DNA of 64,000 nt. Origin: Candidatus Pacearchaeota archaeon (lineage in GTDB: Archaea > Nanobdellota > Nanobdellia > Pacearchaeales > GW2011-AR1). Below the pieces are notes generated by a model that did no database searches, was not told the origin of the DNA, and was given only the letters and a program-made list of their open reading frames with translations. This document shows positions 23,769-30,918 of this stretch, one piece after another (within the stretch, counting starts at the first letter, position 1; the number at the start of each line of letters is the position of its first letter). The translations under genes were made by a program, and so were the position numbers. The stretch lies in assembly GCA_016188825.1 (NCBI GenBank), contig JACPHA010000019.1:52762-116761 (forward strand), in the 5' to 3' direction.

Positions 23769-24764
23769 TTATGATGTTTCAACCCTTGAGCTTGTTAGAA
23801 ATTCGTAAGCAGAGTAGGCGGCGGTGCAGGCTTCTGCGACTCCTGTGATTGCCTGCTTGAAAGGCTTGTCTGAAACATCTCCGGCTGCGAAAATACCAGA
23901 GACAGATGTTTCTGAAGTTTTATGATTTATTATTATTTCTTCTTTTTCATTTAATTTTACGTCAAGGGATTTTGCTAAATCAGACAAAACCACATGGCCT
24001 ATGGCTACAAAAACGCCGTCGAGAGACAATTCATCAGAACCTTTGTATGGTTTGTCTAATATGACTGACTTGACAAATTGCCCTCCTTTTATTTCTTTTA
24101 TGTTCGTGTTTGCTATGATTTCAATTTTTTTGTTTGCTTCAACTCTTTTCATATTTATTGGCTCAGGATGTATTTGCTCGCCTCGGTAAATTATGTAAAT
24201 CTTTTTTGCATGCTCTGCTAAAACCATTGCATCTTTTGCTGCGCTGTCAGAACCTCCAATAACTGCAACAATTTTGTTTTTGTAAAGTGGACCGTCGCAT
24301 AAGGCACAGTAGTTTATTCCGCGATTTTCAAATTCTCTGCTACCCTTGACAGTTTCTGGGAGCTTGCGCCATTTTGTTCCTGTGGCAAATAAAATTGTTT
24401 TTCCTGTGTATTGGTTTTTATTTGTTTTTATTTTGAAATAATTATTTTGTTTTTCTATTTTTTCAACTTTTTCTTCTTTTAAGGAAACCAAGGGATAATC
24501 AAGAGCGTGGGCTTTTATTTTGTCTGAAAGTTCTGTGCCTGTTAATCTGATAAATCCTGGATAGTTTTCAACTATGTTCGTTGTTGTTATCACCCCGCCA
24601 ACTGGAAGCTCTGAACCATGGGAGGCTCCGAGAACAAGGGTTTTCAAACCAAGGCGCGCGGCATACATTGCGCCTGAAAGGCCTGAAACGCCTGCGCCGA
24701 TTATTACAAAATCATAATTCATATCTTCGTTTTGAGATTTAGATTCTTTATTTTCTTTTTTCAT
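23769..24764 (-). CDS. trxB: thioredoxin reductase (NAD(P)H, FAD)
   Basis: 331 residues with the FAD-binding dinucleotide motif IIGAGVSGLSGAMYAARLG, the redox disulfide CALC (INYCALCDG), the NAD(P)H motif AVIGGSDSAAKDAM, the ATG motif LFATGTKWRKLP and the closing FAAGDVSDKPFKQA. It reduces thioredoxin or glutaredoxin-like proteins; the glutaredoxin-like gene next door (24857-25102) is a likely partner. The first about 15 residues are polar and variable; MNYDFVIIGAG could be an alternative start. Confidence 0.9.
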   Translation of the reverse strand: MKKENKESKSQNEDMNYDFVIIGAGVSGLSGAMYAARLGLKTLVLGASHGSELPVGGVITTTNIVENYPGFIRLTGTELSDKIKAHALDYPLVSLKEEKVEKIEKQNNYFKIKTNKNQYTGKTILFATGTKWRKLPETVKGSREFENRGINYCALCDGPLYKNKIVAVIGGSDSAAKDAMVLAEHAKKIYIIYRGEQIHPEPINMKRVEANKKIEIIANTNIKEIKGGQFVKSVILDKPYKGSDELSLDGVFVAIGHVVLSDLAKSLDVKLNEKEEIIINHKTSETSVSGIFAAGDVSDKPFKQAITGVAEACTAAYSAYEFLTSSRVETS

Positions 24765-24856
24765 GTTATTTTATAACGCAGGACTTAAATTTTTCCTCTT
24801 GCCTTTAATTCCCGCAAATATAGCAATGGTTTTAGTCGAGGAACTGCTTCAGTCCA

Positions 24857-25102
24857 TTAGTATATATTAAGAGCTTTTTTAAGTCTTTCTTCATCAAAAC
24901 CGATGATAATTTCCCCGTTTATATCAATTACAGGAACGCCCATCTGTCCTGACTTTTGAATCATCTCCCTTGCATATTTCTCGTTTGAAGAAACATCAAT
25001 ATTCTTGAATTTAATTTTGTGTTCTTTTAGAAATTCTTTTGCTCTTCTGCACCATGGACAGTAAGGGGTGCTGTAAATCAAAATTGTTTTTTGCTTTTTC
25101 AT
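24857..25102 (-). CDS. glutaredoxin-like thiol-disulfide protein
   Basis: About 81 residues from ATG 25102 (MKKQKTILIYSTPYCPWC), chosen because a TATA-like CTTTATTAAC lies about 25 bases upstream. Active site CPWC follows the first beta strand; the cis-Pro loop is QMGVPVIDING. NrdH/glutaredoxin-type fold, cytoplasmic, likely reduced by the neighbouring thioredoxin reductase. Confidence 0.85.
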   Translation of the reverse strand: MKKQKTILIYSTPYCPWCRRAKEFLKEHKIKFKNIDVSSNEKYAREMIQKSGQMGVPVIDINGEIIIGFDEERLKKALNIY

Positions 25103-25155
25103 GATGAAAAAAGTTAACATGTGTTAATAAAGGTTTCTTTTACGGCGTAAACTTA

Positions 25156-25608
25156 CTAATGGAAATCAAAATCTCTTTTTTTAGTTAAATCTTCTGGAAC
25201 TCTATATTCCGCAAATTTTACTCTTTTTTTCTCTATTGTTTCTTTCAAGTTTTTTTCTTGTGGAGATAATTTTGCATTTCCGCTCTTAACCTCTACAAAG
25301 ATAACCTCATCAATATTTTTTTCATCCATTCCTTTGAATACTATAAAATCCACTGGCTTGCCTATAAATCTGCATTCTGTTGGCAAATAATCAAAACCTG
25401 GAAGATAAGGCGCCAGTTGTTCTGAAAAATGTCCTCCTAAAACCGCTCTGGATTTCATAATCGCTTCTTTTCTATGATTTGGCAATTCTGTTTCCCAAAA
25501 TTTATCGCGCCGAAAGGCCCCGCTTTTGTATCCCAAATAGTAGGCTACTACTAAACCAATTAAAAAGACAAATAAAATAATTAAAATTGAAGTTAATAAT
25601 TCTGGCAT
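25156..25608 (-). CDS. Holliday-junction-resolvase-like endonuclease with N-terminal membrane helix
   Basis: 150 residues. A hydrophobic helix (LTSILIILFVFLIGLVVAYYLGY) is followed by a predicted PD-(D/E)xK nuclease: RKEAIMKSRAVLGGHFSEQL, KPVDFIVFKGM with the Asp, and EVIFVEVKSGNAKLSPQEK with ExK. This matches the archaeal Endonuc_Holl family, whose members often carry such an N-terminal helix. Its substrate has not been established from sequence. Confidence 0.75.
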   Translation of the reverse strand: MPELLTSILIILFVFLIGLVVAYYLGYKSGAFRRDKFWETELPNHRKEAIMKSRAVLGGHFSEQLAPYLPGFDYLPTECRFIGKPVDFIVFKGMDEKNIDEVIFVEVKSGNAKLSPQEKNLKETIEKKRVKFAEYRVPEDLTKKRDFDFH

Positions 25609-25741
25609 TTTATTAAATAGTTTAAAAGTATAAAAACACTACTGTTGTCTAAATTGAATTCTAAAACAGATATGCTTAAATATGAATTTTACCTGATATA
25701 ATAGACCAACTAAATATTTCGGTTGCTTAGTTGCTCCGCCG

Positions 25742-25788
25742 ATAGTCAACCAATAAAAACAAACCGAAGAACTTAATTGGTTGACTAT
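25742..25788. promoter_or_regulatory. 13-bp perfect inverted repeat before the sigma-like gene
   Basis: ATAGTCAACCAAT (25742-25754) and ATTGGTTGACTAT (25776-25788) are exact inverse complements around a 21-base loop, ending 10 bases before the ATG at 25799. A TATA-like CTTAAATA (25676-25683) would place the mRNA start near 25705, so the hairpin would sit in the leader just before the start. It could be an operator or a translation-controlling hairpin. Confidence 0.6.
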
Positions 25789-25798
25789 AATTCCATAA

Positions 25799-26356
25799 AT
25801 GATAAGAATAAATGAATTAAGTGAAGAAGAAGTTATAAAACAGGCTTCCTTGTTAAGAGATTATATTTATCGTTTTGCTTATAAGCATGCAAGAAATGAG
25901 CATGATTCTGAGGATATAACTCAAGATTCTCTGCTTAAAGTTGTTAAAATAGCAAATCAATATGACCCAGTTAGAGGAAATTTAAAGACATGGGTGATGT
26001 TCATAGCATTCTCTTGCATAGAGGATTTTTTTAGAAGAAAAAAAAGAAGAGTGGGGGCCTCTGAGAATGTGTTTGGCAATGTTGATTTATTTGATTCAAG
26101 AGTTGCAGAAATAATTGAAGCTGAAGAAATAAGAGCTTCTTTGGAAAATTTGACTGGGGAAGAAGATAGGGAATTGGTAAGAACTGAAATAAAAAGGTTG
26201 CCTGAAAGAGATAGATTTTATTTAGAGGTTGCATATTACACGAGATTGGGCTATAAGGATGTTGCTGAATATTTAGAATGCCATATTGGAACAGTTAAAA
26301 GCAGAATACATCGGGCTCGTAAAAAGTTAAGAAAAAACCTTGAAGAAGTTTTTTAG
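25799..26356 (+). CDS. bacterial-type ECF sigma-70-like protein
   Basis: 185 residues with both conserved sigma-70 family parts. Region 2: YRFAYKHARNEHDSEDITQD, LLKVVKIANQYDPVRGNLKTWV, and IEDFFRRKKRR. Region 4: IKRLPERDRFYLEVAYYTRLGYKDVAEYLE with CHIGTVKSRIHRARKKLR, a complete helix-turn-helix. In bacteria these direct RNA polymerase to special promoters. Archaeal RNA polymerase uses TBP/TFB instead, so here the protein probably acts as a stand-alone DNA-binding regulator; the target is unknown. Region 1 and 3 are absent, as in ECF factors. The neighbours, a nuclease and PCNA, do not suggest a role. Confidence 0.85.
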   Translation: MIRINELSEEEVIKQASLLRDYIYRFAYKHARNEHDSEDITQDSLLKVVKIANQYDPVRGNLKTWVMFIAFSCIEDFFRRKKRRVGASENVFGNVDLFDSRVAEIIEAEEIRASLENLTGEEDRELVRTEIKRLPERDRFYLEVAYYTRLGYKDVAEYLECHIGTVKSRIHRARKKLRKNLEEVF

Positions 26357-26367
26357 GAAAATTAAAA

Positions 26368-27096
26368 TTAGTCTTCCTGTTCGACTCTCGGAGCTAAGAC
26401 AAAAGACAGCAAAACAGAGCCCGTATGAAAATCAAGACGCATTGGGTGATTTACAGAGAAACTCAATGTTGCTTTTGATGATATTTTCGCACCTTTGATG
26501 AATTTTGACAAATATTCTAGGGAAAATCGGGCAAGGCTATTTCCCGAATGAATTTCTGCTTCATCTGACGAGAACTCTGCGCGGGCTGAATTTAGTCCAT
26601 GGGCCTCGACAATAAATTTGCTTGGCTCGGCAATGAAAGTGCAAGCATCTGAAACAACTGCACAGTCCTCTATCACTTCTACCAAAGCATCAGAGTTTAT
26701 ATGAATTACAGAATCAAACTCCCATTCAGGAAGAGATTTATCTTCACTTTCAATTTCTATCAAAGCAAGAGAGAAATCCCTTTTTATTCTGTCAAGCAAG
26801 CCTAATTTTAGCATGTTGTCGTGCTTTTCTATCACAAGAGCGGTTCCTGGTTTGCATCTTCTTAATACCGCTCTTAGGCTGTCTAAATTAACACCAAGTT
26901 CTTCTTCTTTTGTGATGTCAAATTGTGAGAATAAAGATGCTGGGATTTTGAAATAAATCATTGCGACATTGGCGGGGTCGATTGCAGTCAAGTTAATTCC
27001 TTCTTTATCTACTTTAACTCTGACTTCTGTCACAAGTTCAGATATAATTGTTACAATATCTGCAAAAATTTTCGGATTGTCAAGTTTTAGGTGCAT
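26368..27096 (-). CDS. pcn: DNA polymerase sliding clamp (PCNA)
   Basis: 242 residues, typical of archaeal PCNA. Features: the N-terminal fold with VRVKVDKEGINLTAIDPANVAMIYFKIP, the interdomain connector and LALIEIESEDKSLPE, and the C-terminal VNHPMRLDFHTGSVLLSFVLAPRVEQED (motif GSVLLSFVLAPRVE near the end). It forms a ring that tethers DNA polymerase, ligase and nucleases. Divergent to the primase gene (27187); both promoters lie in the 90 bases between them, fitting coordinated expression of replication genes. Confidence 0.9.
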   Translation of the reverse strand: MHLKLDNPKIFADIVTIISELVTEVRVKVDKEGINLTAIDPANVAMIYFKIPASLFSQFDITKEEELGVNLDSLRAVLRRCKPGTALVIEKHDNMLKLGLLDRIKRDFSLALIEIESEDKSLPEWEFDSVIHINSDALVEVIEDCAVVSDACTFIAEPSKFIVEAHGLNSARAEFSSDEAEIHSGNSLARFSLEYLSKFIKGAKISSKATLSFSVNHPMRLDFHTGSVLLSFVLAPRVEQED

Positions 27097-27186
27097 GTTG
27101 CCTCTGAAAATAAAAAAGAAAGGTAGTTATAAGCTTTATTGTGTTGGAAAGAACAAAAACAATATAAAACAAGGTTGTTTTTGAAT

Positions 27187-28770
27187 ATGATGGAAGAAAA
27201 AGAAAAGAAAGTCAGAAAAATAACGCATTTGTATTATTCAAATCCTAAAGTGCGAGAGAGCATGATAAAATTCGGAAAGCATAGAGAAGTGGTTCCGAGA
27301 TATTTTGAAAATTTTGGAAAAAGGCCAGACATGATACAGTACTCTTCTGATATCATTGGACTCGTGAAAAAAGGAGCGACGTCTTTTCATGCTTCAGAAG
27401 AGCTTTGGAATGAGCCTTTAAATTTAAATTCTGAGCTGAGTCAGGAAGAGACTAACAAACTGAGGAAGGGATGGGATTTGTTGATTGACATTGACTCTAA
27501 ATATTTAGACATTTCTAAGATATTAACGATTTTAGTTTTAGAAGCGTTGGAAGAGCATGGAGTTAAAAATTACGGAGTAAAATTTTCTGGAAAAAAGGGA
27601 ATGCATGTTATTGTTTCAAGCAAGGCTTTCCCTGAGGAATTTAATGGAGTTAAAACTAAAGATATGTTTCCTGAATGGCCTCGCGCGATTTGCGAATATC
27701 TTATGCAACAAGTTAGAAGAGATTTTAATAAGAGAGTAAGTGAAATTTTTGGAAATTTCGGCATGGAGAAATTTGAGATAAAAAAAGAAATAAGGGAAGC
27801 GCTTTGCCCTAACTGCAACAGGCCTGCAAAAAAAGGCATTTTAACGACTTTGAGATGCCCATTGTGCAAGGCTTCTATCCAACGGAAGGATATTAAGGCA
27901 ACAAAAAAAAGATTGAGATGCACGCAAGAAAATTGCGCAGGAATACTTGAAATTGAAAATGAAGGAGAGTATTTTGAATGCAAAGAATGCGGAATTTCAA
28001 ATATTAATAAACAGGAAGTTTCCGGAAGATATGCTGCCACTTTCACTAATTTTGCCAGAGAAGAAAGATACTCTTCTGAGCTGAAAGAAGAATACTCCGG
28101 GGCCTCTTTTGGCTCTTCTGATTTTGTTTTAGTTGCGCCAAGGCATTTGTTTAGAATGCCTTACTCATTGCATGAGGGCACGGGATTAGCAAGCGTAGTT
28201 TTGACAAAAGAAGAAATTGAAAGTTTTGAGCCAAAACATGCGGACCCTTTGAAAATAAAAATAAGGGAATTTATGCCGAACAATTTCGAGGGAGAGGCAA
28301 GAAGGCTTTTGAGCTCGGCTTTGGAGTGGAAAAAGTCCAGAGACGAAATTGAAAAGAAAACTGGAGAGAAAAAATATAAAGATTATGAAAAAACAGAAAT
28401 TAATTCTGATGATATAAAAGAAGAAATGTTTCCTGCGCCGATAAAAAAATTGCTTAATGGACTGGAAGACGGAAGAAAAAGAGGGCTGTTTATTTTAATA
28501 ACTTTTCTCCGAGCTTTGAATTTTTCAGGAGAATATGTCAATAAAAGAGCCAGAGAGTGGAATGAAAAAAACAAACCTCCATTGAAAGAAGGGTATGTGA
28601 AAAGCCAGATTGAATGGCATTTGAAACAGAGAAAAAAAATTCTGCCTCCGAATTACAGCAATGATGGTTTTTATCGTGATTTAGGGTTGATAGAAAAAAA
28701 ACCAGATACGAAAAATCCGATTGTAGAAGTTTTGAGGAAAGTGAGGAAATTTAATTATAGAAGGTTTTGA
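27187..28770 (+). CDS. priS: DNA primase, fused small/large-subunit type without cluster cysteines
   Basis: The start at ATG 27187 (MMEEKEKKVRKITHLYY) is chosen because AATATAAAAC (27161-27170) lies 25 bases upstream. About 527 residues. The catalytic PriS part has LLIDIDSK with the metal Asp pair (101, 103) and FSGKKGMHVIV, the usual SGRRG.H motif. Eight Cys in CPNCNR, CPLCK, CTQENC and CKECG suggest two zinc ribbons. The C-terminal 110 residues (MFPAPIKKLLNGLEDGRKRG, then ILPPNYSNDGFYRDLG) resemble the PriL-like C-terminal domain of fused DPANN primases, but contain no Cys at all, so an iron-sulfur cluster is absent. Synthesises RNA primers for replication. Confidence 0.8.
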   Translation: MMEEKEKKVRKITHLYYSNPKVRESMIKFGKHREVVPRYFENFGKRPDMIQYSSDIIGLVKKGATSFHASEELWNEPLNLNSELSQEETNKLRKGWDLLIDIDSKYLDISKILTILVLEALEEHGVKNYGVKFSGKKGMHVIVSSKAFPEEFNGVKTKDMFPEWPRAICEYLMQQVRRDFNKRVSEIFGNFGMEKFEIKKEIREALCPNCNRPAKKGILTTLRCPLCKASIQRKDIKATKKRLRCTQENCAGILEIENEGEYFECKECGISNINKQEVSGRYAATFTNFAREERYSSELKEEYSGASFGSSDFVLVAPRHLFRMPYSLHEGTGLASVVLTKEEIESFEPKHADPLKIKIREFMPNNFEGEARRLLSSALEWKKSRDEIEKKTGEKKYKDYEKTEINSDDIKEEMFPAPIKKLLNGLEDGRKRGLFILITFLRALNFSGEYVNKRAREWNEKNKPPLKEGYVKSQIEWHLKQRKKILPPNYSNDGFYRDLGLIEKKPDTKNPIVEVLRKVRKFNYRRF

Positions 28771-28893
28771 AAAACCCTAAAAACTTTCAAAACCCTCTAA
28801 GAAGGACTCAAAAAACAAGTTCTTTGATACATTCAACTTGGAAGTTGAAGTCTTTGAAAAAAGCAAAGAAACAGGGGTTATTCAAAGTCCTCT
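28763..28893. repeat. two-hairpin repeat, left boundary of the DGR block
   Basis: Stem A GGTTTTGAAA/TTTCAAAACC (28763-28772/28785-28794) begins inside the last codons of the primase gene. Stem B right arm TTCAAAGTCCT is at 28881-28891. Between AAGGACT and TTTGAAAAAAGC there is a 44-base insertion with its own small hairpin (TTCAACTT/AAGTTGAA). Outside that insertion about 60 bases are identical to the copy at 34819-34908, in the same orientation. The RT reading frame runs into this repeat and ends there. Confidence 0.75.
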
Positions 28894-29836
28894 CGGTGCT
28901 TGCTGCCTCTTTTTTCCATTCTGCTAATTTTTTATTAATTTGCTTAATGTTTTTCTTGCTTAATAATTTATGATGAAAAAATACTCTAAATCCAAGAAAA
29001 TTAGTTCCTTTATGCAGAGGAATAACTCTTGATTTTGTTGGATGCAACTCCAGTTTCAGATTTTTTAGGTAATGGTTTATTTTTTCTTTATAATTTTCTA
29101 AAACTGCTTTGTTATTATGCAAAATTATAAAGTCGTCAACATACCTTATGTAATATTTTGTCCTTAATTTATGTTTTACAAAATAATCAAGTTTATTAAG
29201 ATAGACATTTGCAAAAAATTGTGAAGTTAAATTGCCGAGAGGCATGCCCTTGCCCTTTGCTTCAGATTCGTAGTTAGCTAATATTTTATTAATTAAGGAT
29301 ATTAAATCTCTGTCATTAATTATTTTTTCTATAATCGAGATTAATATTTTATGGTTTACACTTTCAAAATAATTCTTTATATCTGCCTTCAGAACATAAC
29401 CACAAATATAGTTTTTGTCTTTTATACCTTTTAATTTTTTACCATTGAGACTTACTTTTCTTTTAAAATAATCAAATCTCTTCAATGCTTTATGATGGCC
29501 TTTATTTTTTCTTGAGGCATAACTGTCAAAAATAAAAATTGGCTCAAATATTGGCTCTAAAATATTGACAATTGCGTGATGGATTATTCTATCGCGAAAA
29601 ACCGAGCTGTAAATTTTTCTTGTTTTGGGATCTCTTATAATGAATTTTTTTAATGGTTGAGGAAAATAAATTTTATTTTCCAGTTCAAATTGCAATTTTT
29701 TTAGATTTTCTTCAAGATTTTTTTCAAATTCAATGACGTAGAACTTTTTTGTTTTTCCTTTTCTTGCTTTTTGCCAAGCAATATTTAAATTCTCTAATGA
29801 GCAAAGTTTTTTATACAAATTATTATAGGTTTTCAT
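28808..29836 (-). CDS. DGR reverse transcriptase
   Basis: About 342 residues from ATG 29836 (MKTYNNLYKKLCSLENLNIA). The same frame is open upstream to 30052 through the template repeat, but that part is template, not an RT domain. Reverse transcriptase motifs: VLKADIKNYFESV (catalytic Asp152), GMPLGNLTSQFFANVYL (the loop typical of DGR and group II-like RTs), and YVDDF (232-236). It copies the TR RNA with errors opposite adenines and the cDNA replaces the VR of target genes. No maturase or intron domain follows, so it is not a group II intron. The last about 25 residues come from the two-hairpin repeat. No Avd accessory gene was seen nearby. Confidence 0.92.
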   Translation of the reverse strand: MKTYNNLYKKLCSLENLNIAWQKARKGKTKKFYVIEFEKNLEENLKKLQFELENKIYFPQPLKKFIIRDPKTRKIYSSVFRDRIIHHAIVNILEPIFEPIFIFDSYASRKNKGHHKALKRFDYFKRKVSLNGKKLKGIKDKNYICGYVLKADIKNYFESVNHKILISIIEKIINDRDLISLINKILANYESEAKGKGMPLGNLTSQFFANVYLNKLDYFVKHKLRTKYYIRYVDDFIILHNNKAVLENYKEKINHYLKNLKLELHPTKSRVIPLHKGTNFLGFRVFFHHKLLSKKNIKQINKKLAEWKKEAASTERTLNNPCFFAFFKDFNFQVECIKELVF

Positions 29837-29864
29837 TATAAAATGCCCTCGTGCCAAAGCTATT

Positions 29865-29983
29865 CCGAGCGAGGAATACTCGTCTTGTTTTCTTTTTTTG
29901 ATTTGACAAGATTTCGAGTTCTCAGGATTCCTGTTGCAATTCAGGTTAGCCCTGTTCGAATTCGCGTTGAACCTCGCGACAGT
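29865..29983 (-). repeat. DGR template repeat (TR) with a 36-nt internal insertion
   Basis: On the minus strand TR runs from CTGTCGCGAGGTTC to TTCCTCGCTCGG. Without the insertion at 29877-29912 it is 82 bases and aligns gap-free to VR1 and VR3. It is rich in AAC/AAT codons (FNANSNRANLNCNRNPENS in the shared frame). At its 3' side CTCGCTCGGAATA replaces the CTCGCTCGGGGTA of the VRs, a typical IMH*/IMH difference. The insertion extends a stem: ACTCG, bulge AAA, TCTTGT pairs with ACAAGA, CGAGT around an A-rich loop. The frame stays open across the insertion and joins the RT frame. Confidence 0.92.
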
Positions 29984-30249
29984 TGTAGCACGTTCACCAA
30001 CTTGCACTGCAACTTTAGGTTTCATTCGAAAACTTCCCCACGGTTTTGTCATTATTACTATCTATTGTTGCTGTATTTTATGTTGGCTAAAAGCCACACT
30101 ATGAATGTGCATGTAGACCTTGTTATTATTTTTCATTAGATTGTTGGGCAATCTTCAAAATAACACACGAGGACAATAGGTTTAGATTTCTATATTTTTA
30201 ATTATTTCTTTGATTAATTGTTATGAAAAACAGGCAAAAAATTTTTGCG

Positions 30250-30918
30250 CTAGCGCCTGACGGCGCGTACCCCGAGCGAGGAATACGAGTTCTCAGGATA
30301 CCCGAAGCAATCCAGGAAAGCCCTGCCCGAATTCGCGAAGAACCTCGCGACAGTATTTTCTCGGGGGAAGTAATAAAAAAAGTCAGTGCCTTTTTTTGTT
30401 GGCAAACCTTGCTTGTTAAAACTGTTTAAATCAATGTTACAATCTTTCATTAAACATTTCTCTAATGGCTCTATATTCTGCGGCGTGAGTTTTCCATTTA
30501 CAATTTTATGATTATAATTAATATAAATTTCTCTTCCTTTCTTAACAAAAAAAGCGTCAAGATACTCTGCTCTCCAGGGATCCCTAATAGCAAATATCTC
30601 CTCAAAAATTGCTTGATTCTCTTGGGTTGGATTTGCCTCTAAATATTTTCTAAATTCAATAAATTCGGGAAGAATTGGCATTGACAATCCTTGATTTTGC
30701 AATTCTTCATGTGATTGATACCAGTTTTTTCCCAAGCAAGAATGCTGTTTTGCTATTTGTATTTTTAATGATGGGACATAAATAAATCCTTGGGTTGGTT
30801 GTGGCTGCTCTGTTTTCAGAGGTTGCTCAATTTCTTCAGTTTCTTGTGCAGACAAGACTCTTTTCATTGAGCCTTCAATTGGCTCTCCAAGCCATTTGTC
30901 TGGTATTTGTATTTTCAT
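30250..30918 (-). CDS. DGR target protein 1 (variable C-terminus), 222 aa
   Basis: No signal peptide; cytoplasmic. An N-terminal linker of about 40 residues (KRVLSAQETEEIEQPLKTEQ) is followed by a conserved region (FIYVPSLKIQIAKQH, GKNWYQSHEELQNQGLSM, DPWRAEYLDAFFVKKGREIY) that resembles targets of DGRs in DPANN and CPR genomes. The C-terminal VR encodes VARFFANSGRAFLDCFGYP, then ENSYSSLGVRAVRR, a presumed C-type-lectin-fold binding surface. Its first base is coupled to the end of the vWA gene (ATGA at 30915-30918). It is nearly identical outside the VR to target 2 (about ten substitutions). Presumably a ligand- or partner-recognising component. Confidence 0.85.
   Translation of the reverse strand: MKIQIPDKWLGEPIEGSMKRVLSAQETEEIEQPLKTEQPQPTQGFIYVPSLKIQIAKQHSCLGKNWYQSHEELQNQGLSMPILPEFIEFRKYLEANPTQENQAIFEEIFAIRDPWRAEYLDAFFVKKGREIYINYNHKIVNGKLTPQNIEPLEKCLMKDCNIDLNSFNKQGLPTKKGTDFFYYFPRENTVARFFANSGRAFLDCFGYPENSYSSLGVRAVRR
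30253..30353 (-). repeat. DGR variable repeat VR1 with terminal hairpin
   Basis: VR1 core is 30272-30353 (82 bases). Compared codon by codon with TR, 12 base changes are seen, all at TR adenines: AAC to TTC (three times), AAC to GGC, AAT to GAT, AGG to GGG, AAT to TAT, and the last AAT to TAT. The 3' flank is IMH (CTCGCTCGGGGTA), then hairpin GCGCC-GTCA-GGCGC (30253-30266), then AAAAATTTTTT. Confidence 0.92.

Noticed and set aside
28808..29836. RT as a group II intron or retron enzyme
   Set aside because: No maturase or intron RNA domains and no msr/msd-like RNA were seen, while TR/VR adenine differences identify a DGR.
29836..30052. N-terminal 72-codon extension of the RT as a protein domain
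   Set aside because: It consists of the template repeat and its flank. The frame is open because TR came from a coding VR, and RT homology starts only near ATG 29836. Translation cannot be excluded, so I did not include it in the gene.
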